NCBI RefSeq assembly: GCF_000150275.1
Contig: NW_002060951.1
Span: forward strand, 377,329-441,328
Length of the DNA stretch: 64,000 nt
Direction: 5' to 3'
Source: Trichoplax adhaerens
Lineage: Eukaryota; Placozoa; Uniplacotomia; Trichoplacea; Trichoplacidae
Part shown: positions 13,801 to 28,323 of the stretch, piece after piece
How positions within the stretch are numbered: the first letter of the stretch is position 1
Layout: every line of letters starts with the position of its first letter
Program-made: the position numbers and the translations under genes
The notes under the pieces: generated by a model
What the model saw: the letters and a program-made list of their open reading frames with translations, nothing else
What the model was told of the DNA's origin: nothing
The model's database searches: none

Positions 13801-16800
13801 TTGTTGCTATAAGATTTAATACTAAATTACACATTACGGGTGTAATTTATATTCAATTTAGATGCAAGAATTATAGAAAGAATCCATGAAATAGAAGGTG
13901 AATTCTTATTTACAATTCACATTACAATGGAAGGAAGAGAAAACATCCTGCATCATGTCACGGCTAAAATTACAATAAAATGTCATTTAAATCAATTCAC
14001 TTTTATGACTGAGATGACTGACATGCATCCAGTTAATTGCTTTATAGCAAAATATTAACATTATGAATAATGGAATAATAAATGCATTTTCATTCTATAT
14101 AAAATTAAATCAAAATATTCATATTTCTTAATAAATTCGTACATATTACTAATAAAAAAAAGTTGACACCTAGCTATTACAGCATTCTTTTATTAATTTC
14201 AAAACCATTTTTCGATATTTAAGTTAAAATAGAATAAGATTGTTATCACACCGTTTTCAACTTAATATAGTTGTAATTAAGTGATAATTAATTTCAGTTT
14301 ATTGCAATATTAGGATAAGTACCAAACATGTCTGATGATAGCATAACTAAAATAAGCTATTCTAGAATACTTTAGCTTGCAGAATTGGTGTTGATAGTTT
14401 TACAGTTCGGGAAAATCTCCTTGAATACTTACTAAATAGCATTCGCCCGTTTGAAAGATTGAAACCTGTACGACATTTTAACTGATCTATAGCAAGCGTT
14501 ATGGACAACAATGGACATGATTATTTTTCTTAGTGGTCATGTTTCATTGATAGTCTATTTGTACAGTAATTACTAAAGACTACCGGAATCTATTTATCTC
14601 TGCTGCTTACCTTCGGTACTGAGAATACCTGATAAATCAACAATAATAATATGATTAACTTCAGCATGTTCATCAAAGTACAGCATATACCTAGATAGCA
14701 TTAATTACAATAGTTTAAGGAGAGAACTTTGGCAATAAAAATAGAAAATTTTATTCCTAACAACCGTCATTTAAACGTGAAACATTATTAAAAATAAAAA
14801 ATTCGATTAAATTTCTTTCAGTTTTAGGAAATAGCCGTCAAAACTAACAATATAATGAAACAGCTGCATGAGGGTTGCAAGAAAAGTTACATCATAATTC
14901 AAGACACCATCTAATTTACCAGAATTTTTGACATAATTAAAGACCTATCGGTAGACCATCCATTTCTGCTATGCCTACTCTCTGTCCTATTGTTAATATG
15001 ATACAACAAAATCGATTTCCAACATTGGAGAAAGTCATAATTTAAAATTCCAACTCTTTCTTCCTAGATCACGAAATTAAGCAATTACATTACAGGGTCC
15101 AGAGAAATTAATATTTATTGTTGTTCGATAGGCACAGAAGTGTTCTTAACTGATGAGGTCAATATCAGGCTTGTCTATGAATAGTATATTTTTACTGGGT
15201 CAATTCTATGTAGGAAAACAATATCTACCTTGTAACTTGGGTAAAATCTGAACAAGGTGTACAATACAAAACGCTATCTTCTTCGATGAAATACAGAAAT
15301 CTTTTAGATTCAATGAACCAGATCAATTAAAAGTTTATATTAATATAGTGTTGATCATTTCTCTGTCATTAAAAATTTATAGATGTCGTTTGCAATACCG
15401 ACAAGATGAAGACGGTTTACAAACATATTGGTCAGCTATACTAAAGATACCGTTGGAAAAAATTTCACGAAATAAACTTATATTCCTATTAATAGTTAAC
15501 TATCGTGGCTGACACAACGTTCACTTTATGTTTTGTCGTGATTTGTCGCCGTGGTAAAAATATAATTCAAATTCTATTGCCGGTAGGAGATTACAAGCTT
15601 GTTGTTTTATCTTGATCAGAGTATTATTTTTAATTGCTGTCAATTTTGAACTACTTTGATTGTAGAACAACTGCCCTCCCTTCCTTCCTTTCTCTTCATT
15701 TCCTTCTGTTTTCCATGGTATTATGTTCGTCTTTAACGGATAATGAAACAGATGGTTTCATGTTCAAAAATTACATGAAAAACAATAGCCACATTTTTTT
15801 TGTGATCTTATTTAATATTTTATAATTATCAAGCTGATATAATGCTTTTAATACTGTTTACTTTAATAGTCAGAAATTTCAGAGGATCTTCTCCAACCTT
15901 TTGCATTGACTAAAAGCTGATATAATCTATTTCATTATTGTTATTATCACTTTTCTTTCAATTCTTATCTTTGTTGTTTTAGAGGCCAGCATAATTCATG
16001 TCAATTTTGAAAAATAGGATTTAAGATAAAAAACCGTCAGTTTATTAATAATGTTGGTGTAAAGCCAATCAGCGACGACTTTTTGTTCAAATTGTTGTTA
16101 TTGCCAAATTTATTTTACTAACTTGTAGATGGAATATCAAAATGTTTAATGCCAATGTCATAACATTGTTGAAAGTTACAATTACCCAATTTTAGTAAGG
16201 CTAACTAAAAGTAGTATAATAAATGAACCGGGTAATGCATTTTGCTTCCTATAGCAATCTTTGTATTTTTTAGTATATCCCTGCTGATAAATATTATATA
16301 TCTTGATGATCGTATCTCGGGCCTTCTTCTATGGAATAGCTAATGAAGTAGAAGATTAACGTGTTTCTTTATGGGCATTTTCTAATTATTTGTAGTTTTC
16401 ATGATCGCCATTTATCATATAATTTAACTGACTGGTTGTTTGTACTCATTTACTACTTTTGTGTTATGGAAATGGAATACAGTAAAAAATATCATATGCA
16501 TGTTTTATATGATTTCATTTATAATTAAAATTGCAACAAAAAATCTGCCATACTTACAAGAATTTCAGTCACTGTAATTTAAGCAATATATGCTGCTGAC
16601 TTCGGCCACATATCGTTCATAGATTCAATAATGTGGTTATGATATAATCTAAACTACTTTAATTACCGATTGATAAGATCGAATTTTTAGCTTAATACGA
16701 CAACAATTATATCATCAACAAACAAATCAAAATGAGAAACTTTTTACTGATGCATTATTATATGCGGTGATAAATGTTTAATTATATCTCTTGGTAAGCG

Positions 16801-19585
16801 AAATGATAATCGTCTATTTAGCTAATTTTAAGTCTGTATTATTGATCTTCTTTATCGACCCCTATCTTAATGTTTTCCCCAAGTAAATTTTAAAACAGCG
16901 TAATTCTCGATACTGTGGTCATAGTTCTTAAAAGTAGAGTAAATATACCTCTAATAATAAATTTTAGTTTAGTATCTTCTAATACTTATACTTGATACGG
17001 GTCGATCATGTATTAATATATTAATACCCATATTGACTCATTATTATTGGTTTTATTGTACTAAAGTATGTTTAAATGATCAGCATTATTGAAATTGGTT
17101 AGGTCAATTTAATCTAGGTTTTTATCAACTGTCAATGTTTAATTTTCGTAAGTAGGACTTGACGCCATATACTGTATATATATAGACGTTACAATTATAA
17201 TTGAAAGAGAAAGCTTCGATATAGTCTAATTAACTTATTTCGTTTCGGCCAATTGTTAGCAGCTCGGTTAGATATATTAAATCTAAATTTTTAGTTAGTA
17301 AAACTGCCTATTTATAGCTCAACATGATATTTTCAGCATTTTATTACTATATTGTACTATTTAAAATAATATCAGCAATCTCATTGAGAGCTAAAAGGAC
17401 GTAGTGGCCATACAGATTTCTTTGCATCGAACTATAGAATCTTAATTAATTGTTTTACTGTTTAAGTAAGCAGTTTCTCTCGATATAAGAATCTATAAGC
17501 AAAAGCCATTGACATCACCAGATAAGAACTTATGACTAAACCCGATACCATAGGATCAGTTAGCTTCAAGATGAATATAATTGTTACTATACTGTACATC
17601 ATTTCATATACTGTACTATCACCTAGAGCGGAATATTGTATCGGAGTTGTAGTTAACGCTTAAGCTGTATCCAATAGTTGTGGTACTAACTTCAAATAGT
17701 GACATAGTCACTGATGTTATGATTGAAATCCTCTCATGTTAATTAAAATGTTAATCAATTTTCGCTACTCACATGTTATTGTTAGATGTTTTGTGGCCAG
17801 AAAATATTATAATCGTAGTTGGTAGCCTTCACAAGGATAACAAAGAAACCAATAGCCAAATGAAGTCGTTTCGGAGCGGCAGAATTAATGTAATATAGCG
17901 CCATCCTTCTCTTGCTTTAAAAGCAAAATTGAACAAAAGAAAGATATCAATATTCGTCGCAGCTGCTAATATGTTGCTGCATATGGTATAGCAACTATTT
18001 CTATTTCAAGATATTTGAATGAGATAAGGATGGATGATCAACGTGTTTTAAAAAGTTAGCTAGATTTTACAGATCTTCTCGACCTTAAATTTCTTTTAGT
18101 ATGCGGATTTAATTACATTGAATATAGCCATTAATAGGTCAATTAATTCCCTTATTTCATTTAGTTTTTATTTAATTGGATTACTTATTGTTGAATTTCT
18201 TCATTATTCATGGATTACATATTCTTTCAACTTTAGATGAGGTAATATTTACATAATAACTGGATCTCTATATTTTCCCTTGTAGTAATCTTCGCAATCA
18301 GTATCTATAGCATGTACTGTAATGTAATTAATGAATAATTTTTGTAATGAATAACATAAAAATAGGAAATAAGTTAAGTAATCAGAGAAGAAATTAATAG
18401 ATTTTAGCAATTTTTAAAAGTTTGCTCCTTAATAAATATTTTTTTGCATTTCAATTTAACAAAAATTTTACTAATAATTGTTAATTTTCAGATTTTGGAA
18501 TGATCTATTAAAATATTAAGAATTGAAACCTTCGTTGGTCATAATTTCACGATGATGAGATTAAATGTTACAGTAGTGAAGAGCTTTAAGTTTTTATTTC
18601 ATTGTTAAAATTTTTGATAAATTGGCTTCATCTTAAGTGTTAAACTACGATGGTTATCGTACTATTTTTATTTATTAAGTATTAAAATAATTGTTAACTT
18701 ATCGAGTAAGTTAAATTGGTATATCCTCAAATAAATTTTAGTAAATAATGTAAAACGATTAAAATTAGCATAAAGAAATAAAATAACATAGCCTAAGCAG
18801 ATGGTATTTTTATAGTTGACAATCAAGACTTATGAATCAATTAATTTTATTTTAAAAGACAGAAATTCTGCAATTATATGGCTCAGTCTTTGCCTTGAAC
18901 CAAAAGGCTTAGATTTGATATAAAAAGCTATAGAGTGATTCAACTGCATTATTTCAAGTGAACGGTACTTAATCGTCTACTGCAATATTTAAATCACTTT
19001 TACTGAACTTTTTTTAATGTACATGCAGAATTACGATGATGCTTACATCTCACACAACTTGATATACGAGTATTGTATCTCAATGGGTCATAATCTATCA
19101 ATTTTAAACCATCAATACAAAGTAACAAAAAATTTGCATAGATTAGGTTTTACTTCCAGATTATTATACTGATTTATCTTTGTAAAGAAAATCTAAAATC
19201 ATGAGCCAAAAGCATTTAACAAAAAATTAGGATTCAAGGTTCACGTATTGTAGTCTATAATCCTTATCTATAGAATGGCAAAACGTGCCTAGATTTTCTA
19301 TATGTTTCGCGGATGCTTAAAGATTATTGTGCATAATAGTTTTTATTAAAGTGAGGTTAATATGGATCTGATAAATCCGTTAGAAGATGATTATAATTGC
19401 AGTTAGACTTGTTTCACATTGTCTTTAGACACAATGAATAGTCAATCGTTATTGCATGATTAATCATTAGAGACATTTTGGCGGCTAGATATTGAAAAAT
19501 ATGTTCCGCATGTATACAAATTTAGGCAAATCATAATATTTTAGGAACAAATTTCTTGTTATTCTGTTTTATTTTAAGGTATAAT

Positions 19586-19674
19586 TGTTACGGCCATTCT
19601 TAGGAATGGCCACAGTCTTAGCATTAGCCGTGGCCAACCTTAAGGATAAAATCATTCTTAGGAATAGCCGTAAC
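19586..19674. mobile_element. 89 bp inverted-repeat element, MITE-like
   Basis: The left end GTTACGGCCATTC and the right end GAATAGCCGTAAC are inverted copies with one mismatch, and the arms continue with TTAGGAAT-type sequence. Inside, TGGCCAC and GTGGCCA form a second nested stem, so the whole element can fold back. ATAAT occurs just outside both ends (with one extra base on the left) and could be a target duplication. There is no coding capacity. It may be a tiny non-autonomous transposon relic or simply a structured hairpin; no second copy was seen in the window. Confidence 0.5.
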
Positions 19675-22600
19675 ATAATCAATGAATAAAATAAATTTCG
19701 AGGCACTGTAAGGTGAATTAGCTGATTTATAACCTGAAAAAAATAATGCTTATTAAAAATATCTATGATAGAATTGCATGTGCTTTCAGAATAATGTTAA
19801 AAGCCTGATGACTCATGATGACTCACAAATAATAATTATTATCACCAAATGATATGGACTTTAAATACAATTACTCTTATAACAATGATTCGGTATTGAC
19901 CAGGAGCGTCTATCTTTCGGTAGATTATTTTATTAATGAGATTCAGATGGAAAACCATGTGCTTATTAGGGCTATATTCTGAATCATGGATAACTAATGG
20001 CGAGAAGTACTAGTAATAAGTCTGCTATTCCGTAAGACTGAAGTAATCGTTGAAAACAATAATAATTGAAGTAATTCGTTGAACGCTAAAGCAATCAATA
20101 AAGGCAAATAACCATTATGTAATTTATTGTATCACAGAGTACAGATGACGAATTTTCGATTCGATTAATTTTAGACTTGAACGGCTTTAAAAGCTACGGA
20201 GGTATGTTTACGCTCATTATTATTCGAAAATTATTGCTAATTATTCAATTTATTTGCAATGGCTTCGATCTATATTATTTCTATATTATGATACGATATT
20301 TTCATGATTACAACTGCATCTTAATCTAAATCTAAGGATGCCTTGATTTCACTTGTTATCAGTTGCTAGGTTATATAAAGATAGCAATAATAGCATGTAA
20401 TCATATTACTGGAATAATTCAATCAATATAAAATGACTATCTTTATAGTGCGAACAATATCTGATATATTATTGATAATGACTGCGATAGGAATCTAATT
20501 TGGCGTGAAATAACAATGAAATTGAGTTAATATTCTAGGTTGTCTTATAGTAGCAATCGTAGATAAACGCTACTGTTCATGTTATTGATATCAACGTACA
20601 CGCAATGCTAAAATAAACATGCGAATTAACAAATTTCACCTTATTACAGTCGATTATAGATTCTATGTTAACGTGATGTAACGTACGGTGTAGATTAATT
20701 AAGCACATATCATACTTTACAATAACTAGATTTTCCTAAACTTCTGCAATCATCAACTAATCATATAACTTTAAATTTGTTTAGCTACAATTTTTCAACA
20801 TTTTTAATTATTATAATTACTTACATCAATAATATAATTCGTAGGCAAGATGCTTCGATGGTTTTAAATATTATCTGGTGAAAGAACTAAATTAAGATAA
20901 ATAAATAGACTAGCTTTTATTAAAAGCAAGACTTTACTTGAGTATACGTACTTCGTGTAGATCGATATAAATGAAGCTTCTATGTGATAAAATAAATGTT
21001 AGGATAATATGGCAATATTCAGTCTATTAGTAGTGCAAGTAAAGTTACGTATAGTAGTCGAGCTAGTGATTAAGACCAATACTAGAAATGATGACACTCG
21101 CTTATGTATTCAGAGCCACCTCATTAATTTCCAAAAGAGATAAAGAATTTATAATATTTATATCATACATATCGTTTGCTAAAGTAAGGACTAGGTTATA
21201 CAGCTTTAGAAACTCACAAATTTAACATTAATGATAACAATTGTGAACAAGAAAGGGGTTGCTCGTAGATGAAGCTATTATTAAGGCGTCCACTTAAGAA
21301 ATACGGGTAAAGCACGTGCTTTACTTCGCAAAATTATCGAATAAAGTGTATGAGATGCACATCTTCAGCAGCAAGATATTTATTTTATACCTTATAAGGA
21401 CTAGCATGATTGAGATTTTCTTGCCTTTGTAGCCTATTTACAAGCGAGAACAATAAAAGCATTCATTATCTTTCGTGTGCTAATGATACACAAATGTCGT
21501 GAACATATGATCGTAAAGGCTGGCCAGTCGATTTAATCGTAATCAATAATATATAACGGAAAGTATTATTGGCTTTAAATCTCTTACTACCCCTACCATA
21601 TCGTTTGCAAATTGTTGTTTTGTATCTATATACATTGTGTTATATATTAATAATCAAAGCTACATGTGTATTGAGATCGCAGAATATAGCGAAACTTAAA
21701 TTACAATATAGACTACTACATAGGGAATTATGTTGTCGTGGTGAGTGCTGTGAAACTTTACCGAAATTTGAATACATACTATAAGTTATTTGAAGTATCT
21801 ACATGGATTAAAATGTTGCTATTGTTGTAGTCTATAGAGTTCTTTACTTGTTTGCGCTATTTTCTATTTCTAGTTATAGAGTTATAGAGGTTAAACTGTG
21901 AAATTATATACAAAAGAAAATGGAGATTATCTCACGTAGTCATCATTGAGACGTGGTACTAAATTGAAATCACAGTTAAATGAACAAGTTTCGAAAGAGA
22001 ATAAGAAAGACAGTGGGGAAGAGAGAGCAAATAAGAAACTGTTTTAGTATGATCCAACTAACAATAACAGTAGCTCAGTCTGGTTATTTTAATCCGTCAA
22101 TTTTGATAGAAATCAGCAGAATGATGCCTTGGTCGATCTTATAGTTTGAATGAAATCCTGTTAAATTTGTATTGTAGGACCATTAGTCAATAACTATTGT
22201 TTTGTTTAGAAGATTTTGCTCGCGGCTTTAGCATGGCTACACGATTTAGCGTTTTCTTTGTCTGAAATTCGTAAATGGGGAAAAAATTATATATTGCCAA
22301 CCATTGAAGTTATAAAGCGTTTATTTTAATCCTGGATGTAAGAGCTATTGTTTACTTGCATTTGATTCGATGATTAAAATTAAAAGAAAGACAGACAAGA
22401 TTGTGTCCAAGCCTAAATGATACAATATAGCAAACACCTTCATCATCAATTCTTTACAAAGGTAATGCTGACCGAAGGCAATTGTAACTAAATTAATTTT
22501 TCATTTACTGAAAGGATTACGTCAAGAATTAATGTCCACAAGTATCCCAGCATATATAGTGAATGATAGTCTACAACAATTGCATTGTTGATTCAAAACA

Positions 22601-25600
22601 AAATCAATTATTTTTTCTTTTTCAATCATCAATTCAATTATAAGACAATATTATGATTACATTTCAATCTATACCTCAAGGCAGGTGGATCAATTGGATG
22701 TTTAAAGCTGTGTTGCTTGTTTTCTTCTTGATATCTCCCTTCATAATTAAAATAGTACCTTCAATCACAGCAATAACTCTATTTACTTCTTTGTCTGTCA
22801 TCACCTAGTTACAATTACGTCCTGTTTCCTATTTCCTTTTTTTCATTTAGTGACGGCACTAGACAGTAGATTTATACAACAACTAGTCGTTTTTCATGTC
22901 TACAATCTATTGATAAGTTACTTGTCTCAAGTTATTCTAATATCAACAATCGACAACATATAATGATGTTAAGACAAGTGGCTGATATTGACCTTCAACA
23001 ACTCTTACTTTAACTCTTAACATTGTTCTCTTACCATCGAAGCTGCATCATCTGATCAATGTGATTAAATAGCAATTGGATTACCATATTGCAGCGATAG
23101 CATTGGCCCAACTTTTCAATTATGTTATTCTATCAACGGATCGCCATTTTAGCTTAACATTCGCATAACATGTCCGCACAGGTAGATATCATTAGCATAG
23201 CTATCGATCTGTAGTGATGTCTTAGATAGTTTTTCAGACCTTTATTCTGTCGATTGCTATCAGAATCTTTTGTTTCTTTCATTTAGTCAATAATCTATTT
23301 TCCAATATTACGCAAGATTGATTCCCATAACACACCATCAATTTATTCTATTACAAGCATATCTTAATATTACTTTTAAATAGAAATTCTTTTCAGGTTA
23401 AACTTTAAATTGATTATAATTAAAGTAATTTTTTAATGATAGTGTAGCAATAAAAGCTTACTTGAAGATGATATAAATTCTATATATCGGAAGCAATTTG
23501 CCTTGTGGGTCATAAATTTGCAATGAGAGCATTCAAGAGTAGATTTATTTTAGTAACAATGATTTACAGCTATTCAATTAATTTATGGACATAGAAATAT
23601 AGTATTTTTATAAGATTAGTTACATTCTTAGTATTTAATTAATTTTTTTTCTTGACGATTACTGGTGAAGTCAACAATATAAAATAGTTACGGTACAAAA
23701 TTTGTAACGGAAAATAGAAAGTGGATGGAGAGAATAGCTTATACTAATCCGTAGAATATAGATTCTATTATATTAATAACACGGCACGCAAGCAAATCAA
23801 TCCTTTTTATTAATTTGAATAGAGGCGATTATTCATTTACTATGATATGGGTCGAATTTCTCGTGAGATTTTTATTCTATCAAAGTGTTACCTATTCAAT
23901 TGTTGTGTTGCTTCTCTTATTATAGCAGTAACGTCTGATATATTCACATGACGATAATTTAATATTCTAAAATATCAATATGAACGGAAATTATTCTTCT
24001 ACTAACCTGGTATCAAGACTTTAATAGGAATCGATTTTTTTATTGCAAGGGCAGTATGAAATCAATCAAGAAAAATATTTGTCTGGGATTAGATAAAACA
24101 TCATTGTCCATATATACTATCTGTAATACACAGCGAGTTTTTAAATTTCAAATTTTCCGTTGCCGTGATAATCGAAAACTAAGTTGATAAGCAGCATACT
24201 ATAAATTACATTAACAATACTGTAGTTAGTTAGTTACGATTGATCATATGTAGATGTTAAGGGATATACTTGGATTGTTGCAATATTAAATTTAAATATT
24301 AAAAAAATTATATCATTAATTCGTATCATGATGGCAACAATGTCGATAATTATAATTAATGTCCCTAGAAATAAAAAGAATAGCTAGAGAAGTATATTTC
24401 CTTACAATAAAATTATAACGCATAAATATTTGTTTAACAACTCAAATACAATTTGTTCGATCTATAGCAAAAATTTTTTAACGGGTAGTGTTATCGATAC
24501 TAAATGTTATTTTTTAAAAGAAAGCAGCTTAAATTCTCCAAAAAATATTGCAGAAAATAATTGTTTTTCATACAGCGGAGGCAATTTTGATGATAAATTC
24601 CATCGATATTTTATTTTAATTTTGAAGAAGCTTTATTTTTAATTTTCGATCTTGGATGTCGTCTCACTGGGAAGTGTTTTCCCTTTGAGTTGAAAGCCTT
24701 ACTGTATCAATTACTCAAGATTAAAATTGATGTAATGTAGTGGATATTAATTTAAAAAAGAACTGTTTGACTCTACCTTAATGCAAGCACTAAGTTATTG
24801 TAATGACAGTTAATCCCCAAGCCCTTTATGTCCTTAAATTAATCCATATAATTATTGCTGCACCGATATTTTTTAATTATTCAGTTTTTAATCGCTATCA
24901 ATAGCTAGTATGATTGATAAAATGCTTAAAATTGAGTGATTTAAGGGTACGAGAGAAGAAGGTTGGAATTAATAACATAATTGATAACATATAATAATTG
25001 TAGTAATTATATTTAGTAAAGTTGGATAATCTCAATTGTCTTAAATATTGCTATTGGGCAAATATATGCAGTTGTTGAGTAATTTGAGCTACAGCAGGTA
25101 ATACACAGAGCTGAAACGATTATTCCTTCACTGTTTGTATTAATGTTTTTGTTCTGTTTAATATGCTAACAACTTCAATAAGATCATTCCAACTTGCTAG
25201 TAACTTTGATCCAATCCCTCATGAGCAAGTAAATTAGTCATCGATGCTAAGAGAAAAACTAATTTGTGTTGATAATATTTCATTAATGTTACAAGAGAAT
25301 AATTTTTTAATTAACTGTACATTATTTTCCATCGTTATGATAGCTATAAATCTGACATAATGCTTTGGTATTTTCATCAATATTTTTCTATACATTTTTT
25401 TTACATCCTTCAATTTGAACTATGAGTTCGATATTAAACCAATGTTGTGGATGATTAAGTAGAAGAATCGATTTGGACATTATATTGGCATCAACTTTCT
25501 AGTATTAAAGTTATCGATTAATTTGGTGTATTCTTGAATGTTTCGTCTTGATTAACTAGAAATAAAGTGACAACAAAATCAAGCAAGTCATTGATCTATC

Positions 25601-28323
25601 AAAGCGACACCTTGATTGTTTGATGATAATGTCGCATTAAAACCGCCTGCGGTCACTTTCCATTTGTTCTATTCTTTTAATGTTTATAATCGAATTTGTC
25701 GGTCGATATTAATCGAATTCAAAGTAACCTTGGCGGGCCTGTTGTTTGTTTTCTTAATTTAATCTATAACGATATTACAAATGAAATAGAATAAATAAAT
25801 TTAAAAATAAAACTCTTGACTAGTCCTATCTATTGACTTTCTATCCGCTGCCAATTACAATAGTCCGATTATCAACGTAGAAGCAAAATGATATTTCCAT
25901 GAAGAGTAGGGAATATCTTTCTCATCTCCTTTTTACTTTGATCCGTATTGTTATTAATACTTAGCCAGTAAAGTAGATAAAATCAAGTAGGGTTTGTGTA
26001 TGCTAGTCATTGCGGTATTCATCAATTTCTTACTACAGAACAGATTCTTACTTTCCTTCTAGCATTCCCACCCCCGACTGATCAACCAATCCTTCTATTT
26101 TGTTATCATTGTTATGAGAATGGTCGATAGCTATGATGAAGATGATGATAGCAGGTCATCTTTTTTTAAATTTTTTTGATTACTCTTGATTTACATAAAA
26201 AAATAACCAACGTTTCTCCTCCTCTCACTCCTCCATTTGTTTGCTTTTGAGACGTTAGCAACAATCATGCAGGAGTGAAAGAGCAGGTGGTAACAAGTGA
26301 ATTTAAACAATGGCTATCAACGGACAATATTGGCCTTAAATTATAAGCCTATTCAGAATTGAAGGCTACCGATGGTGAATCAGAATTACCATTTACAAGA
26401 GGAATTAAAATGAAAATGGATAATTCAATCGCTTCATTGTACATCTATTTCTTTCTATTATCATCAATGACAACACGAACTGGCCAGATGAGTTATATCA
26501 TCATAACAACAAGATAAAAAAGAAAAAAAAGGAAGATAGACGGATTAAATAAAAAAAGGGATGGAAAGAATTGATAAAATGTGATGTCCTTATTGAAGCT
26601 GGCTACCTTAAAATACGATATTATTTAATTGTCGTAATTGCTAATTATTTGTTTCAAGGTAACACCATATGTAAAAAAAATAAAATATTGTATATTAACA
26701 ATAGTGTAAGCTGACCATCCAATCCAGAAAAATCATCTTCATTATTTGTTAAGTAAATTATTGTAAAAAATCAGGTTACGAGTGAGGTTACATAAATTAT
26801 AAAAATTAAAAAATGTAATAATTTAGCTACGATTGACTATTTCATCATTAAATGTTTATTTTACTACACAGAAAGAAGAAAGAAACAAGCGAAGAAAACT
26901 TAATTAAAAATATGAAAAATTGATCGATTGGTAACTGGATGATCATCTTCGATGTTGTTTCCCTTGTAGGATGGATAAATTATACGCGTAGATCAAAACC
27001 AATTAAGCATATAATATGTACAAATAAAAATATAATCACGACTACTTTGGCTATCAATCTCTGTCAGTACATTTGAACGTATAGTATAGAAATATAGACT
27101 GTCCAAAATTAATAAAAAGAAATTCATCTTAGCTAATCCATTGTCCGTTAGGATTACTTATTAAATCGTCTGTTATTTTTAAACTTCAAATGATATTGTC
27201 TATTCAATATTTTCACTAAATTTATCTTAATCGTTCAATACTCTGTCTACCATTTATGTATTGTCTTATTAGCCTAACTGCTGCTGTTGTTGTTTGTTGC
27301 TTTACGTAATCATTGAATAGATGCCACCCACTATTTAAAGCCCATCATTTTTGCTCCTTCATCATCTTATAACCAGTTCATCATCTGAGGATTTTTAAGC
27401 ATAACTATTTCTATTAGGTAAAAGCAATTTTGCCTCCTTAGGAGAAAAAAATATTGCAAAGGACTTTAAAATTGTACCAGTTTTCATCGAAGAACCATTT
27501 GGGAATAACCAGGTTAATAAAAGTTTCAATGATAATGTTTAAATTTCTTATTTGATATCTAAAATTTTCATCATTTTAAATAGATATATTTCTTTCAATT
27601 TTAATCCTTACCATTCTATTTTCAATCTTGCAACATTAAATTAAATCCTTATAAACTATAGTATTAATTATATACAAAAAGTTACTGTCTCAATCATTCT
27701 GTTAGCTAGATTATCGTAGAATGAGTCATACAGAATAAAGACTACAGGAAGGAATGTGATCATTGATTGTAATTTTTGTTCAGTTTGTAGTAATGATTAA
27801 AACTATATCTCGTTTCATCAAAAGTGCCATACCAAAGTAGGCAATTTTCTATCTCATTTTTCTTGGCTAGGAAAATAGTCTCGATACTCCTAAATTGCAA
27901 ATAATTGTATTTAAATTGTTTTAATATAATTCTAAAATCCGAGTTGCTTTAAGCTACTACATATATTTACTCTATTGAGTGAAGTTATGCATTCTATTCG
28001 GTAAATATTGACTTACCTATGATATTGCAACCAGCAATATTTATTTAAGCCATTCAAGGGAGCAATTGCAAATATGTCATTCATGCCTATCGCTCTTTCT
28101 TTTTCTTTAATTTTCGACCATGTCAAGATAGAATTTTAATCGATTTATCACGTAATGAAAAAATTACATGTGTGATTATCAACTGACTGGCAACAAAATT
28201 ATTATAAGCTAAAGAGATTATCGCTAGCAGCAATATTGAGTCAATATCACTAATGACTGAGTCTATAATTGCAATGATAATGCTTAATAAGAGGGAAATA
28301 ATGACAGCTAACTTATTTCTTTG

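Larger units (their letters stand above)
6736..28323. other. 21.6 kb interval between the two DMRT genes with no recognisable gene
   Basis: No exon pair, domain or RNA gene could be supported over this stretch. Short open frames such as those near 7535, 9321, 13419, 21569 and 24430 look like chance AT-rich translations. Contents that can be named are a TA/TG microsatellite at about 7785-7835 and a small inverted-repeat element at 19586-19674. The region immediately downstream of 6735 probably includes the DMRT A 3' UTR, and the stretch before 28324 the DMRT B 5' UTR. Confidence 0.6.
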
